Shown: piece by piece, positions 45,696-53,509 of the stretch
How positions within the stretch are numbered: position 1 is the stretch's first letter
How the letters are laid out: each line of letters opens with the position of its first letter
Assembly (NCBI GenBank): GCA_002729885.1
Contig: PBUB01000004.1
Coordinates: 1-64,000 of the forward strand
DNA length: 64,000 nucleotides
Direction: 5' to 3'
Origin: Spirochaetaceae bacterium
GTDB taxonomy: Bacteria > Spirochaetota > Leptospiria > Leptospirales > Leptonemataceae
Made by a program: the position numbers and the translations under genes
Notes under the pieces: generated by a model
Told to the model about the DNA's origin: nothing
Seen by the model: the letters and a program-made list of their open reading frames with translations, nothing else
Database searches by the model: none

Positions 45696-46145
45696 ATGCC
45701 GGTGCATCAGCGAAAGCCACATAAGAACTCTGGAATCGAGATTTCCCGGATCTTAGATCATCGGAATCAGCCAAATCGACACCCATCCAGGCTGCCGTTT
45801 TTGGCTCTGCGTAGCTTCCTGGTTTTTCTAGCAATAGCATCTGTAAACCTGGCCGGGTGCAAATCCTTCTTTCGGCCAGAAATCCCAACTGGAGTGGAGC
45901 GCAGAGTACTCACCGATGGAAGTCTGGAGCTGGTTGTAACCGGCCAGGCCTCAAAACTGGCTCTGGCAAAAGACAGTGTTGCCATGAAACAGACCACTTC
46001 CAGGGAGGCAGCTCGGCTGCTTCTGGAGGCGGAATTGCAGTCCGGAAACTATCCGGGACATAAAGAACGGTTTGAAATTCAGTCCGTGGAATTTCTTTAT
46101 GACTTCGAGTATTGCATCATTAAAGGAAAGTACAAGAAGAAGTGA
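45696..46145 (+). CDS. Small lipoprotein, coupled to folD
   Basis: The ATG at 45696 follows a strong AGGAGG site by 7 bases, so it is the start; an earlier frame from 45669 has none. The 149-residue product has an unusually long basic N-terminus, then a hydrophobic run and the lipobox VNLAGC, so it is a predicted lipoprotein. The mature part is about 95 residues, with GVERRVLTDGSLELVV, a helix rich in Ala, Arg and Glu, and a basic end KGKYKKK. I do not recognise the family. It overlaps folD by four bases (GTGA), so the two genes are translationally coupled, an odd pairing of an envelope lipoprotein with a folate enzyme. Confidence 0.72.
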   Translation: MPVHQRKPHKNSGIEISRILDHRNQPNRHPSRLPFLALRSFLVFLAIASVNLAGCKSFFRPEIPTGVERRVLTDGSLELVVTGQASKLALAKDSVAMKQTTSREAARLLLEAELQSGNYPGHKERFEIQSVEFLYDFEYCIIKGKYKKK

Positions 46146-46987
46146 CTCTACTGGACGGAAAAACCCTATCCCTGGAAATTCGAGAAGATATTCGCAAGCA
46201 GATCGAAAAGCGAAAAGCAGAAGGCAAGTCCATCCCCTGCCTGGCTACCATCCTGGTAGGTCAGGATCCTGCCAGCGAAACCTATGTTAAGATGAAAGTG
46301 AAGGCCTGCGAACAGGCCGGGATGAAATCCATTCGTCGCGATCTGCCAGAAAGCACAACTACTGCCGAACTGCTGGAAGAAATCCAGCGGCTGAATGCCA
46401 ATCCGGATGTGCATGGAATACTACTTCAACATCCTGTACCGGAACAGATCGATGAGCGAGCCTGCTTCGATGCCATCTCCATAGATAAGGATGTGGATGG
46501 AGTTACTACACAGGGCTATGGATTGATGAGCTTTGGTCTGCCTTCCTATCCGTCCTGTACACCGGCTGGAATCATGCGAATGATGAACCACTACGGAATC
46601 GAAACAGAGGGCAAACATGCCGTGGTAGTAGGCCGATCCGCCATTCTGGGGCGACCTCTGGCTGCGTTATTGATCCAGGCAAATGCCACTGTCACTGTAT
46701 GTCATTCCAGAACAAAGGATCTACCTTCGCATCTGGCCAGCGCTGACCTGGTATTTGCTGCCTGCGGTAAACCCAACTTTGTTCAGGGAGACTGGCTTAA
46801 GGAAGGCTGCGTAGTTATCGATGCTGGCTACAACAAAGGCAACATAGGGGATGCGGATTTCGAGAGTTGTTCGAAGAAAGCCAGCGCCATTACCCCTGTT
46901 CCTGGCGGAGTGGGACCCATGACCATTGCCATGCTGCTTTCGCATACATTGCAATCGGCCCAGGGCCGTGATGTATCCCTGGTGTAA
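46142..46987 (+). CDS. folD: Methylenetetrahydrofolate dehydrogenase/cyclohydrolase
   Basis: The protein has 281 residues, the family length. The active-site Lys is K52 in YVKMKVKACEQAG, the substrate-binding ILLQHPVPEQID and DKDVDG are present, and the NADP-binding GRSAILGRPLAALL and the C-terminal TPVPGGVGPMTIAML are clear. FolD oxidises 5,10-methylene-tetrahydrofolate and hydrolyses the product to 10-formyl-tetrahydrofolate in the cytoplasm. The start codon is GTG, overlapping the stop of the preceding lipoprotein gene (GTGA). The gene converges with an outer-membrane protein gene. Confidence 0.97.
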   Translation: MTLLDGKTLSLEIREDIRKQIEKRKAEGKSIPCLATILVGQDPASETYVKMKVKACEQAGMKSIRRDLPESTTTAELLEEIQRLNANPDVHGILLQHPVPEQIDERACFDAISIDKDVDGVTTQGYGLMSFGLPSYPSCTPAGIMRMMNHYGIETEGKHAVVVGRSAILGRPLAALLIQANATVTVCHSRTKDLPSHLASADLVFAACGKPNFVQGDWLKEGCVVIDAGYNKGNIGDADFESCSKKASAITPVPGGVGPMTIAMLLSHTLQSAQGRDVSLV

Positions 46988-47158
46988 AAGACTTTAGTCT
47001 GGCGAATATCCGGAAAGGAATCTTTATCCGTCCCGGCTCAATTCAGTGTTGTGCCGATTCAAGCCGCGAATAAAGCCCAAAGAGCTATAAAAGAAGACCC
47101 TGAATGAAGGCTATAGATGCGAAGCATTTCGCAACCAGTCCAATGGGCCTTCGCCGGA

Positions 47159-48031
47159 TTACAGGTTAAATCCTACACCAAAAGAAAGAGTCTTCATGCT
47201 GAAGGTAGGGCTTTCCAGTCCGTAGGTCTCTGAATTTCCGTTACTATCAGTATAGGTCTTTGCAATTCTCAGCCGATGTAGTTCATATTCCATCTGGAAG
47301 TAAGCGAAAAATCGTTCCGATACATTGGCCTGGATTCCAACCTTGGGAGCCATCTTTACAATGCGGCAGGAACCATCAAATTCTATATCTATGTAGCAGA
47401 CTCCCAGGCCTAGATCCAGACCCAGATACGGATCGATTAATTGATCTCGAAATGGGTGCAGGCTCATGCCACCCTCTACCATATAGTACTCGTAGCCATA
47501 TTCATTATTGTAGTTGGATAGTCCTTCAAGACTGGGGGCTGGAAGAGGAATCGCATAACCCTGAATCATAGCCTCCAGAGCTGCATTGGGTGATGCCTGT
47601 AAAAACTCAAGATAAGCCAGGCGAGTGAACTCACCACAGTTCAATTTGCACTGTTCCACTCCATTTCCGTAAACAATTCCAGCATTAATCCTGAGATAGG
47701 GCAGGCCCTGAATATCTTTATGAAGGCCGGCCCGGAACTGTCGTTCATCTCTACTCCAGCGACTTGTGTTGGCACCTTCGGTCAGAAGTGCGTTTTCCAG
47801 TTGTGAATAGCCCGTAGGCGAAGTGGGAAAGACGAATCGGCCCAGTCCAACCCTCAAGAAGGCATCGTCAAATTGAGGGCCGGAGGTGTATTCATCGAAA
47901 GAATAGGCTCCTCCCATATAGAAGGAGAATCCTTTCGTGAAGCTGGATTCTGCGACAATTCCTGAAAAGGGAACCAGGATCATGAGTGCAAGCGCAGTTA
48001 GCAGTCTGGAAAATGATAACGTTCTAATCAT
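47159..48031 (-). CDS. Predicted outer-membrane beta-barrel protein
   Basis: The ATG at 48031 is preceded by GGAGAG about six bases upstream, and it begins a signal peptide (IRTLSFSRLLTALALMILV, ending VAES). A longer frame running to 48400 crosses the divergent promoter region and is rejected. The mature protein (about 265 residues) has alternating hydrophobic/polar strands rich in aromatic and Gly residues (FSFYMGGAYSFDE, YEYYMVEGGMSLHP, YLGLDLGLGVCYID, FFAYFQMEYELHRL) and ends in FGVGFNL, a C-terminal aromatic/hydrophobic ending typical of barrels. Function is unknown. It is divergent from the eight-gene lipoprotein operon, and itself may belong to the same envelope programme. Confidence 0.75.
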   Translation of the reverse strand: MIRTLSFSRLLTALALMILVPFSGIVAESSFTKGFSFYMGGAYSFDEYTSGPQFDDAFLRVGLGRFVFPTSPTGYSQLENALLTEGANTSRWSRDERQFRAGLHKDIQGLPYLRINAGIVYGNGVEQCKLNCGEFTRLAYLEFLQASPNAALEAMIQGYAIPLPAPSLEGLSNYNNEYGYEYYMVEGGMSLHPFRDQLIDPYLGLDLGLGVCYIDIEFDGSCRIVKMAPKVGIQANVSERFFAYFQMEYELHRLRIAKTYTDSNGNSETYGLESPTFSMKTLSFGVGFNL

Positions 48032-48204
48032 TGGTCTCTCCGGAGTATTCACCAGGCATTCCAGGCCTTCGGGCTTGAATACTGGGCTTCCAGCAGTCCT
48101 TCCAGCTGCCGAAGAAAGGTCAAGTAAAAACACAATTATTAATACATAAGATATTAAAACAGGAATAGATTGACAGAAACCAGAAGCCATGGAGTGAATC
48201 CAGC

Positions 48205-48210
48205 TATAAT
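48205..48210 (+). promoter_or_regulatory. Candidate -10 box TATAAT for the lipoprotein operon
   Basis: A perfect TATAAT is 49 bp upstream of the first lipoprotein ATG. A TTGACA lies 29 bp further upstream, too far for a standard -35, so the -35 element is unclear. Transcription would start near 48217 with a short leader that contains a CAGGAG ribosome site. Confidence 0.35.
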
Positions 48211-48258
48211 CAAGTATAGATTCTCTATTGAATGATAGGAGTCTGCAGGAGACTTTAG

Positions 48259-48654
48259 ATGAGAACCATAGTTCTTTGCGGGGTCCTTGCCCTGGCCGGA
48301 GTTGGTTGTATGGGCACCGACATTGCGAACGGAGACATTGCCCTGACCCGTGGTTACAGAGCGAACACGAATCCGGCTCAGGAATACCACAGTGTAGCAA
48401 CTACCTGGGGAAAGGGAGGACTAATGTTTCATATGAACTCTGTGCCGCAACAGGTGGGGCTTAACGCGGAGTCCACGAAAACCGGGGAAGCCTGTGTGTA
48501 TGGGTTCTTCTGGCTGGTGGCCTGGGGCGATCAGTCCATAGAAACGGCCAAGAAGAATGGTGATATCCAGAAAGTGGCCAGCGTGGAGCAGAGAATTATG
48601 GCCGCCCTGGGAGCAGTATTCCAAATGAATTGCACGGTGGTGAAAGGCTCATGA
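48259..48654 (+). CDS. TRL-like lipoprotein (first of three)
   Basis: Signal peptide MRTIVLCGVLALAGVGC ends in a lipobox (GVGC). The mature protein matches the TRL-like family: a KTGEACVYGFFWLVAWGDQSIETA block, then GDIQKVASVEQR and an ending CTVVKGS. TRL-like proteins are small bacterial lipoproteins of unknown function, frequent in Leptospira and relatives. A CAGGAG ribosome site precedes the ATG. The gene opens an eight-gene operon; its stop overlaps the next ATG by four bases (ATGA), which implies coupled translation and a fixed ratio of products. Confidence 0.82.
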   Translation: MRTIVLCGVLALAGVGCMGTDIANGDIALTRGYRANTNPAQEYHSVATTWGKGGLMFHMNSVPQQVGLNAESTKTGEACVYGFFWLVAWGDQSIETAKKNGDIQKVASVEQRIMAALGAVFQMNCTVVKGS

Positions 48655-49007
48655 GAACGGCTGCAAGAATGAATAGAATGAAATTAGGAAGAATGCTCAT
48701 ATTGAGTGTGATCGCGGCTCTACTCCTGGTAGCACCGGCCTGCGTTACCGGACCATCCAGTGGATTTCTGTTTAGCAAGACAAAGTTTGCCGGAGAGATC
48801 AATCCCTCCAACGAAGTGAGCGCCAGTGTCTCGGCCGAAGGGTGCCAGCATCAGATTCTTGGATTGGTGGCCATTGGCGAAGCCGGGGCCGGTCAGATAG
48901 CCCGTGATAATGACATCCGACGAATCGCTACCGTAGATCATTCATCTTTGAACGTTCTAATAATGCTCTATAGAAATTACTGCACCATCGTAACCGGGGA
49001 GAAATAG
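48651..49007 (+). CDS. TRL-like lipoprotein (second)
   Basis: The start overlaps the previous stop as ATGA, so the earlier in-frame codon at 48630 is not used. A basic N-terminus (RTAARMNRMKLGRM) precedes a hydrophobic segment and the lipobox VAPAC. The mature part follows the TRL pattern: SAEGCQHQILGLVAIGEAGAGQIARDNDIRRIATVDHSSLNVLI and the ending YCTIVTGEK. Its cysteines (EGC and NYC) are placed as in the first copy, suggesting a conserved disulphide. Envelope location is inferred from the lipobox. Confidence 0.82.
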   Translation: MRTAARMNRMKLGRMLILSVIAALLLVAPACVTGPSSGFLFSKTKFAGEINPSNEVSASVSAEGCQHQILGLVAIGEAGAGQIARDNDIRRIATVDHSSLNVLIMLYRNYCTIVTGEK

Positions 49008-49017
49008 GCATAAATTC

Positions 49018-49359
49018 ATGAAAAGATATCTAAAGCTATTAATTCCATTCGCACTTCTGGGACTCATGCAATGCATTTCCTCTCCCATGCAGGGTGCCTT
49101 TCTGACATTTACGGAGCATACTGTGCATGACCGCACTACGGGAAATCTAATTGGAAATGGAGAGGTCAGTAAACGAGGAGAATCCTGCTCCTACGGCTCT
49201 GGTTTCCTCACTCCGTTCTTTTACGGAGGGGGCAGAAGCCTGGAAGAGGCCATGGCCGATGGAGGCATTTCCCAGATTGCCATTATCGATCACAGTTCTC
49301 TTGCCGTGCTGGGCGGATTCTTCTTTCATCAGGAATGCGTGGTGGTCTGGGGAAGCTAG
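49018..49359 (+). CDS. TRL-like lipoprotein (third)
   Basis: It starts 10 bp after the second copy. Signal peptide MKRYLKLLIPFALLGLMQC gives a Cys lipobox. The mature protein shows the TRL blocks: KRGESCSYGSGFLTPFFYGGG, then EEAMADGGISQIAIIDHSSLAVLGG and an ending QECVVVWGS. Divergence from its two neighbours is considerable while the framework is kept, so the three are old duplicates rather than recent copies. A 99-bp gap follows before the next gene, the only sizeable gap in the operon. Confidence 0.82.
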   Translation: MKRYLKLLIPFALLGLMQCISSPMQGAFLTFTEHTVHDRTTGNLIGNGEVSKRGESCSYGSGFLTPFFYGGGRSLEEAMADGGISQIAIIDHSSLAVLGGFFFHQECVVVWGS

Positions 49360-49458
49360 GCTGCCAGCAAGAAAATTCAAAAGCCTGATTATCCCTTTGA
49401 TGCGGCCGGGTTCCTGGATGATCAGCTAAATCTGCTTCCTTAAAAAGAGAAGGACTGA

Positions 49459-49755
49459 ATGAGAATCATCTGTTTAATCCTCATTTCAGGTAGCATGCTT
49501 CTTGTGGGCTGCCTGAGATACGAAACAGTCCGAATGAACAACGTCATTCTAACCAGAACGGCGGACCCGGGCTTGCGCTGGATTAAGATTCCAGACTATG
49601 ACTGCCGCGCGATCAGGAAAACTGGATTCTGGGATAACGCAGCATTGCTAGAACACGAGGCCTGGACTATCCGGTCGAACACTCTAACTGCAGGCATTGG
49701 TATGGGTGCCTATAGGGTCTGCATGGAAAAGCTCGAGGATGCAAACCAACCATGA
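49459..49755 (+). CDS. Small lipoprotein of the operon, family not recognised
   Basis: The 98-residue product has signal peptide MRIICLILISGSMLLVGC, with lipobox LVGC. The mature part (about 80 residues) has paired cysteines (DYDCRA and YRVCME) as in the TRL copies, but not the TRL blocks; RYETVRMNNVILTRTADPG and EAWTIRSNTLTAG resemble beta-strand repeats. I cannot name the family. Its stop overlaps the following ATG as ATGA, so it is coupled to the next gene. The preceding 99-bp gap could hold a second promoter or an RNA processing site; nothing conclusive is visible. Confidence 0.68.
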   Translation: MRIICLILISGSMLLVGCLRYETVRMNNVILTRTADPGLRWIKIPDYDCRAIRKTGFWDNAALLEHEAWTIRSNTLTAGIGMGAYRVCMEKLEDANQP

Positions 49756-50195
49756 ACCGGGGAAAAAGATGCCTGAGGACTTTTCCTGGTTCATTCATGG
49801 CCGTGCGATTTATGTTCGGAGTGGCCACTTTGCTCGGTTTGGCAGGCTGCCTATCTACCGGGCCAATATACGAAGTCCGGCAAGCTGCGGGCCCAGGTAA
49901 GGAACCAGATAATCTGCTCAGTGTTTCCGGAAAACATTGCGGATCTCATTTTCTTTTTATACCGCTAATCTTTCCTTCCGCCAGTGAAGCGGTCCAAAAT
50001 GCACTGAACAACTTACCGGTCGAATTGCGGAATGCCAATAGCTGGAAGGTGCATCGACTGGAATTGGATGTAGACACCTATTTCATCCTCTTTCCCTGGG
50101 AGTTTGTTGGCCCATTCGGAATCTGCATTAATGCAAATATTGAAATTGATCCGGATGCGCAAGGGCGGGCCTCCGAATCCCTGAACCAGCAATGA
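49752..50195 (+). CDS. Small lipoprotein of the operon, distant TRL-like candidate
   Basis: The 147-residue product has a basic N-terminus, then a hydrophobic run and lipobox GLAGC (about residue 33). The mature part contains SGKHCGSHFLFIPLIFPSASEAVQNAL, which loosely parallels the cysteine-then-aromatic-then-acidic-helix order of the TRL copies, and then RLELDVDTYFILFPWEFVGPFGIC. I would call it at most a distant relative. It starts by ATGA overlap with the previous gene and ends by ATGA overlap with the barrel gene, so all three are coupled. Confidence 0.65.
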   Translation: MNRGKRCLRTFPGSFMAVRFMFGVATLLGLAGCLSTGPIYEVRQAAGPGKEPDNLLSVSGKHCGSHFLFIPLIFPSASEAVQNALNNLPVELRNANSWKVHRLELDVDTYFILFPWEFVGPFGICINANIEIDPDAQGRASESLNQQ

Positions 50196-51028
50196 CCATG
50201 CGAAACCATTTGATTGAACGGAAGCAATTGAATATGCCAATGCGCTTTCTCTATGTGGCTTTTACACTGTGGCTCGCTCTGGTATTGTTCTCTTCGTCCG
50301 GTCTGGCTGCCGAAGAAGCTGAAGCACCTGAAGCTTCTGGAATCAATCGATTCTCCATGACGATTCTGGGCGGCTCGGGAATGCGAACATCCCGCGTGGA
50401 TGCGGATGTTCAGAGGCTATCCAGGGATCTTTTTCTGCGAGATGTATTGCTGGGCCAGATGAGCCAGGATCCCGTACAGAACCTGATCATCTACCGGGAG
50501 ATCAAGAATCGGCCGGATTACTCTCTGGACGCTGCGAGCTTTGCATTCACAACTTATATAAAGAACAGCGGGCTCGGTTTTGGCATTGGAATAGATCATT
50601 ACTATAATCAGCGCTACGGACCCATTCCTGGATACATGAAGATTGTGGATTCCAGTGGTCTACCCGCGACAATTCTACGATTTACGGGGTTACAGCCCTT
50701 TTGTTCAGGGGACATGGAACTATTCTGCCGCGCCAGAGAATCCTATGCGGCTTCACCCCAGACTGTTCCCTATTTTGTCGTCGAATACCGATATGAGCCG
50801 TTCCCCTTTCTGGTCCTGGGGCTGGGCCTGGGCGGTATTCCTTATGAGAGCCGTTATGGGCAGGTTTATGCTTACTTTGATGTGAAGCTGTGGCAGCATC
50901 TTTCTCTGCAGCTCAGGGCCAGGGCAGTTTCCATCGACGATGAAAAAAGATATCCTCAGATTACCTCCACGCGAAGAGCAGATAGCTCTCTGGTAATCTA
51001 TCAGATCGGGATGAGGTCTGCGCTATGA
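50192..51028 (+). CDS. Predicted outer-membrane beta-barrel of the lipoprotein operon
   Basis: The 278-residue product has an N-terminal signal peptide (FLYVAFTLWLALVLFSSSGLAAEEA) and a mature body with regularly spaced amphipathic strands (SFAFTTYIKNSGLGFGIGI, YFVVEYRYEPFPFLVLGLGLGG, QVYAYFDVKLW, LSLQLRARAVSI) and a terminal SLVIYQIGMRS stretch. That composition fits a small porin- or OmpA-type barrel of about 8 to 10 strands; I see no C-terminal OmpA peptidoglycan domain. The first ATG overlaps the preceding gene (ATGA); ATG 50234 (PMRFLY) is an alternative start. It is the only non-lipoprotein of the operon, so the surrounding lipoproteins may assemble on it. Confidence 0.72.
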   Translation: MTMRNHLIERKQLNMPMRFLYVAFTLWLALVLFSSSGLAAEEAEAPEASGINRFSMTILGGSGMRTSRVDADVQRLSRDLFLRDVLLGQMSQDPVQNLIIYREIKNRPDYSLDAASFAFTTYIKNSGLGFGIGIDHYYNQRYGPIPGYMKIVDSSGLPATILRFTGLQPFCSGDMELFCRARESYAASPQTVPYFVVEYRYEPFPFLVLGLGLGGIPYESRYGQVYAYFDVKLWQHLSLQLRARAVSIDDEKRYPQITSTRRADSSLVIYQIGMRSAL

Positions 51029-51705
51029 GCGGGGTGGATAATGCTCCCATTCGAAAGTCTTTGCTGATTCTGTTTCCCATCCTTCTGTGCCTCGGTCTCT
51101 CTTTACAGTGCAGAACCCTGGATCATAGGTCCCCCAAGTCCACAGCCTTACTTTACCTCACAATACAGCTGAATGCGGAAACTGAATATGGATGTCGCAT
51201 TCTGGAGTATGCCTCCTCGTATCCATTCGATCTCGAGGAGGATATCCCGCTGTCGCCGGCATCCAGTTCCCTTAATCGGCATCCGTCAAACCTGGATGTA
51301 TATATTAGAATCAAGACATCCGGGAGCATTGCGGTGCCTGCGGAGGCCGGGCAAAGCATTCATGTATTGTGCGAAGAGCAACGAGCATTTTTCAGCCAGT
51401 TGCACGCTCTCAGAATTAATCTTCATTCCCTGGAATCGGGCATCAAAACCAATTGCCTTTCTCGCGGAACGGCTATCATGAGTAGCCGTTCCGAATGCAA
51501 CCTTGCCCTTCCATCGGAGGACTCGCCGGAGCCACGATTAATGAACGTCTCTGTGGATTTTGGACCCGCAGCAAGAAGCGATCGTCCTATTCGAGCCTGT
51601 GCCTATCCATTCACCGCATTCGAAAGTGTTTTCCCATTCGGGCCGGAAATTCATTTAGAAATGGTGCCCCGAATCTCGGTGGATGAGCAGGTGCAATTAC
51701 CTTGA
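51025..51705 (+). CDS. Lipoprotein, paralogue of the following gene
   Basis: The signal peptide region (RKSLLILFPILLCLGLSLQC) ends at a Cys lipobox. The mature protein (about 195 residues) shares a clear framework with the next gene: AGQSIHVLCEEQRAFFSQLHALRINLHS here against RESIHILCEEDRFFRAQSHAFRINIES there, a conserved Cys in the CNLALP or CSLPVV stretch, then PIRACAYPF against PVRSCASPF and EMVPRIS against SMVPRIT. The two are tandem duplicates joined by stop/start overlap. Family unknown. Conserved cysteines suggest one or two disulphides outside the cytoplasm. Confidence 0.72.
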   Translation: MSGVDNAPIRKSLLILFPILLCLGLSLQCRTLDHRSPKSTALLYLTIQLNAETEYGCRILEYASSYPFDLEEDIPLSPASSSLNRHPSNLDVYIRIKTSGSIAVPAEAGQSIHVLCEEQRAFFSQLHALRINLHSLESGIKTNCLSRGTAIMSSRSECNLALPSEDSPEPRLMNVSVDFGPAARSDRPIRACAYPFTAFESVFPFGPEIHLEMVPRISVDEQVQLP

Positions 51706-52463
51706 TGATGGCTGCGCTTTTCAAAAGATCGGAGGGCGGCATTCCCATGTTGAACGGCCATTCTGTCGACAGCCAGTCTATGGAATTGCGAAGAGGCATG
51801 GGCACACCGGCCAGGGACCTTTTCTTTTCCGCCCGGCTTTTCTTACTATCTCTGTTTATTCTATTGGTCTCCTGCCTTGGTACACAGGAGACCAGGCCAC
51901 CTTCCGGACGACTACTGATACTGGAGATCCAGACGGGTACTGCGAAAACATACGATTGCAGATTGGTGAAACTTCCGACAGACAGTGCCTACGAAGTCGA
52001 GGATGAAATGCTACTGAATCCTTTTCAGAATCCCTTTGCCTCCCTTCAAAAGGAATATCGATTGGAGTTTGCGGTAAACGATGGCTCTGAAGTTAGAGTT
52101 CCTGTCTCGTCCAGAGAAAGCATTCATATACTTTGTGAAGAAGACCGCTTTTTCCGGGCGCAGAGCCATGCATTTCGAATAAACATCGAATCTGAGAATC
52201 AAAAGCCTGCCTGCGAATCCGTGGCATCCCGCTTTCTCAGTAGTAAGACCCATTGCTCATTGCCTGTGGTTCCGCCCGATGCAGAAGACCAGCTATATCT
52301 GACTTTAAATCTAAGTCGCGGGATTTCTCAAGAGGAACCTGTGCGCTCCTGCGCCAGTCCATTCCAGGGTCTGGACAATCATCCGGCAAGAGAACCTTTA
52401 GTGCATGAATCCATGGTTCCCAGAATAACGCTGGCCCAGAGAGTGCTTCTTTCCGGTGATTAG
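51705..52463 (+). CDS. Lipoprotein, paralogue of the preceding gene
   Basis: The start region reads TTG-ATG-ATG (51702-51710); ATG 51705 overlaps the A of the preceding stop and is taken here, though ATG 51798, with AAGAGG just before it, would give a more normal signal peptide. A hydrophobic run (LFLLSLFILLVSC) ends in lipobox LVSC. The mature part repeats the framework of its upstream neighbour, including ESIHILCEE, AFRINIES, a Cys pair and SMVPRIT. It closes the eight-gene operon; a hairpin with a T-run lies about 45 bp downstream. Function is unknown; envelope location follows from the lipobox. Confidence 0.68.
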   Translation: MMAALFKRSEGGIPMLNGHSVDSQSMELRRGMGTPARDLFFSARLFLLSLFILLVSCLGTQETRPPSGRLLILEIQTGTAKTYDCRLVKLPTDSAYEVEDEMLLNPFQNPFASLQKEYRLEFAVNDGSEVRVPVSSRESIHILCEEDRFFRAQSHAFRINIESENQKPACESVASRFLSSKTHCSLPVVPPDAEDQLYLTLNLSRGISQEEPVRSCASPFQGLDNHPAREPLVHESMVPRITLAQRVLLSGD

Positions 52464-52506
52464 CGGTAATTGAGGCGCGAAATTAAGCGGTTCCCGGTCG
52501 ATGAAT

Positions 52507-52527
52507 ACCGGTGCTGGCACCGGTTTT
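52507..52527 (+). terminator. Likely intrinsic terminator of the lipoprotein operon
   Basis: ACCGGTGC (52507-52514) pairs perfectly with GCACCGGT (52517-52524), followed by TTTTC. The T-tract is short, so strength is uncertain. It lies 44 bp after the last stop codon. Beyond it, up to 52759, I see no gene or recognised element. Confidence 0.55.
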
Positions 52528-52759
52528 CGTATGCCCGTGCGAAGCGTCCGTTCGCGGTTTTCAAAAGTTATCTCCATGACTTTTTACTGGCGTAGATTTG
52601 CTTCGGCAGGCCTGGCCCATGAGTTCTGCCCACGAGTATGGCGCAGAATGGCTCTCTAATTCTCTGGTGCTGCAAGCTTGGTTCATAAGGCTGCCGCAGA
52701 AATCTACTCCGGGACTCCCTGTGGCCGCCGCGGCAAATTTACTATAGACTACTCCTGTT

Positions 52760-53509
52760 TCAGGCTCGTTTGATCATCATTTGCATATACAGCCATGGCC
52801 AGACCGCCCACAGAATGCGAGCAACGCGAGCTTGAAGCGGAATCATCAACCTGGGCTTTCGTTTCTCTATTCCTTGAACGATTCTTCGAGCTACCTTTTC
52901 GGGGGTGACGCTTCCTCTGGATTTACGGGCCGTCTGATAACTGCTGCTTTTTACCTCTGTAGTCAGGAAAGAAGGGTAAGCGATCAAAAAATCTACTTCA
53001 GGGGTTTCGCTGCGAAGGGTATCTATAAATGCGCTGATTGCATGCTTGGAAGGAGAGTAAGCACTGCGAAGCTTCAGCGGAGCAAAGCCACTGACGCTTG
53101 AAATGGCCGCTACAAAACCTCGCTTCTCAATGAGGTCTGGAAGCAATGCCTGCAGAGCGCCAACGCTTGAGAAGAAATTTACCTCGAAGACCTTGCGAAA
53201 GTCTGACTCCTCGGTTTCCATGAACGGTGCAATTCTTGTAATTCCTGCGTTCAGAATGACTCCATCTGGTTGAAACTGCACTACCTTTTTCCATGCAGCG
53301 GCGCGGGATGCAGATGTTAAATTCATTCGCAGAAAACGCAACTGCCTGTCTGAAGCCAGAGGTCTGAGGGATTGAAGGGCCTCCTGATTTACGTCGATGG
53401 CCAGAAGCTGGCAACCCTTCTCCAGAAGCCCCTTTACCAGGGCCTGGCCCAGGTTACCTGCCGCACCGGTAACTACCACTTTGCATCCGTCCAGAGGTCT
53501 GCGTTTCAT
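52760..53509 (-). CDS. Short-chain dehydrogenase/reductase (third gene of the sigma-54 operon)
   Basis: The protein has 249 residues, classical SDR length. The Rossmann glycine motif is TGAAGNLG (14-21), NAGI is the strand-4 motif, and the catalytic Ser-Tyr-Lys are in SSVSGFAPLKLRSAYSPSK. The C-terminus (about 215-245) is hydrophobic and basic, suggesting membrane association. It reduces or oxidises an alcohol/ketone with NAD(P)H; substrate unknown. The ATG overlaps the stop of the epimerase-type gene (ATGA), so translation is coupled. It is the last gene of a three-enzyme operon. Confidence 0.87.
   Translation of the reverse strand: MKRRPLDGCKVVVTGAAGNLGQALVKGLLEKGCQLLAIDVNQEALQSLRPLASDRQLRFLRMNLTSASRAAAWKKVVQFQPDGVILNAGITRIAPFMETEESDFRKVFEVNFFSSVGALQALLPDLIEKRGFVAAISSVSGFAPLKLRSAYSPSKHAISAFIDTLRSETPEVDFLIAYPSFLTTEVKSSSYQTARKSRGSVTPEKVARRIVQGIEKRKPRLMIPLQARVARILWAVWPWLYMQMMIKRA

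Noticed and set aside
48168-48210. TTGACA at 48170 paired with TATAAT at 48205 as one promoter
   Set aside because: The spacer is 29 bp, far from the normal 16-18; only the -10 box is kept as a candidate.
38290-52590. Shared CCATGACTTTT near 38297 and 52575 as a dispersed repeat
   Set aside because: Only about 11 bases match and flanks differ, so chance is an adequate explanation.
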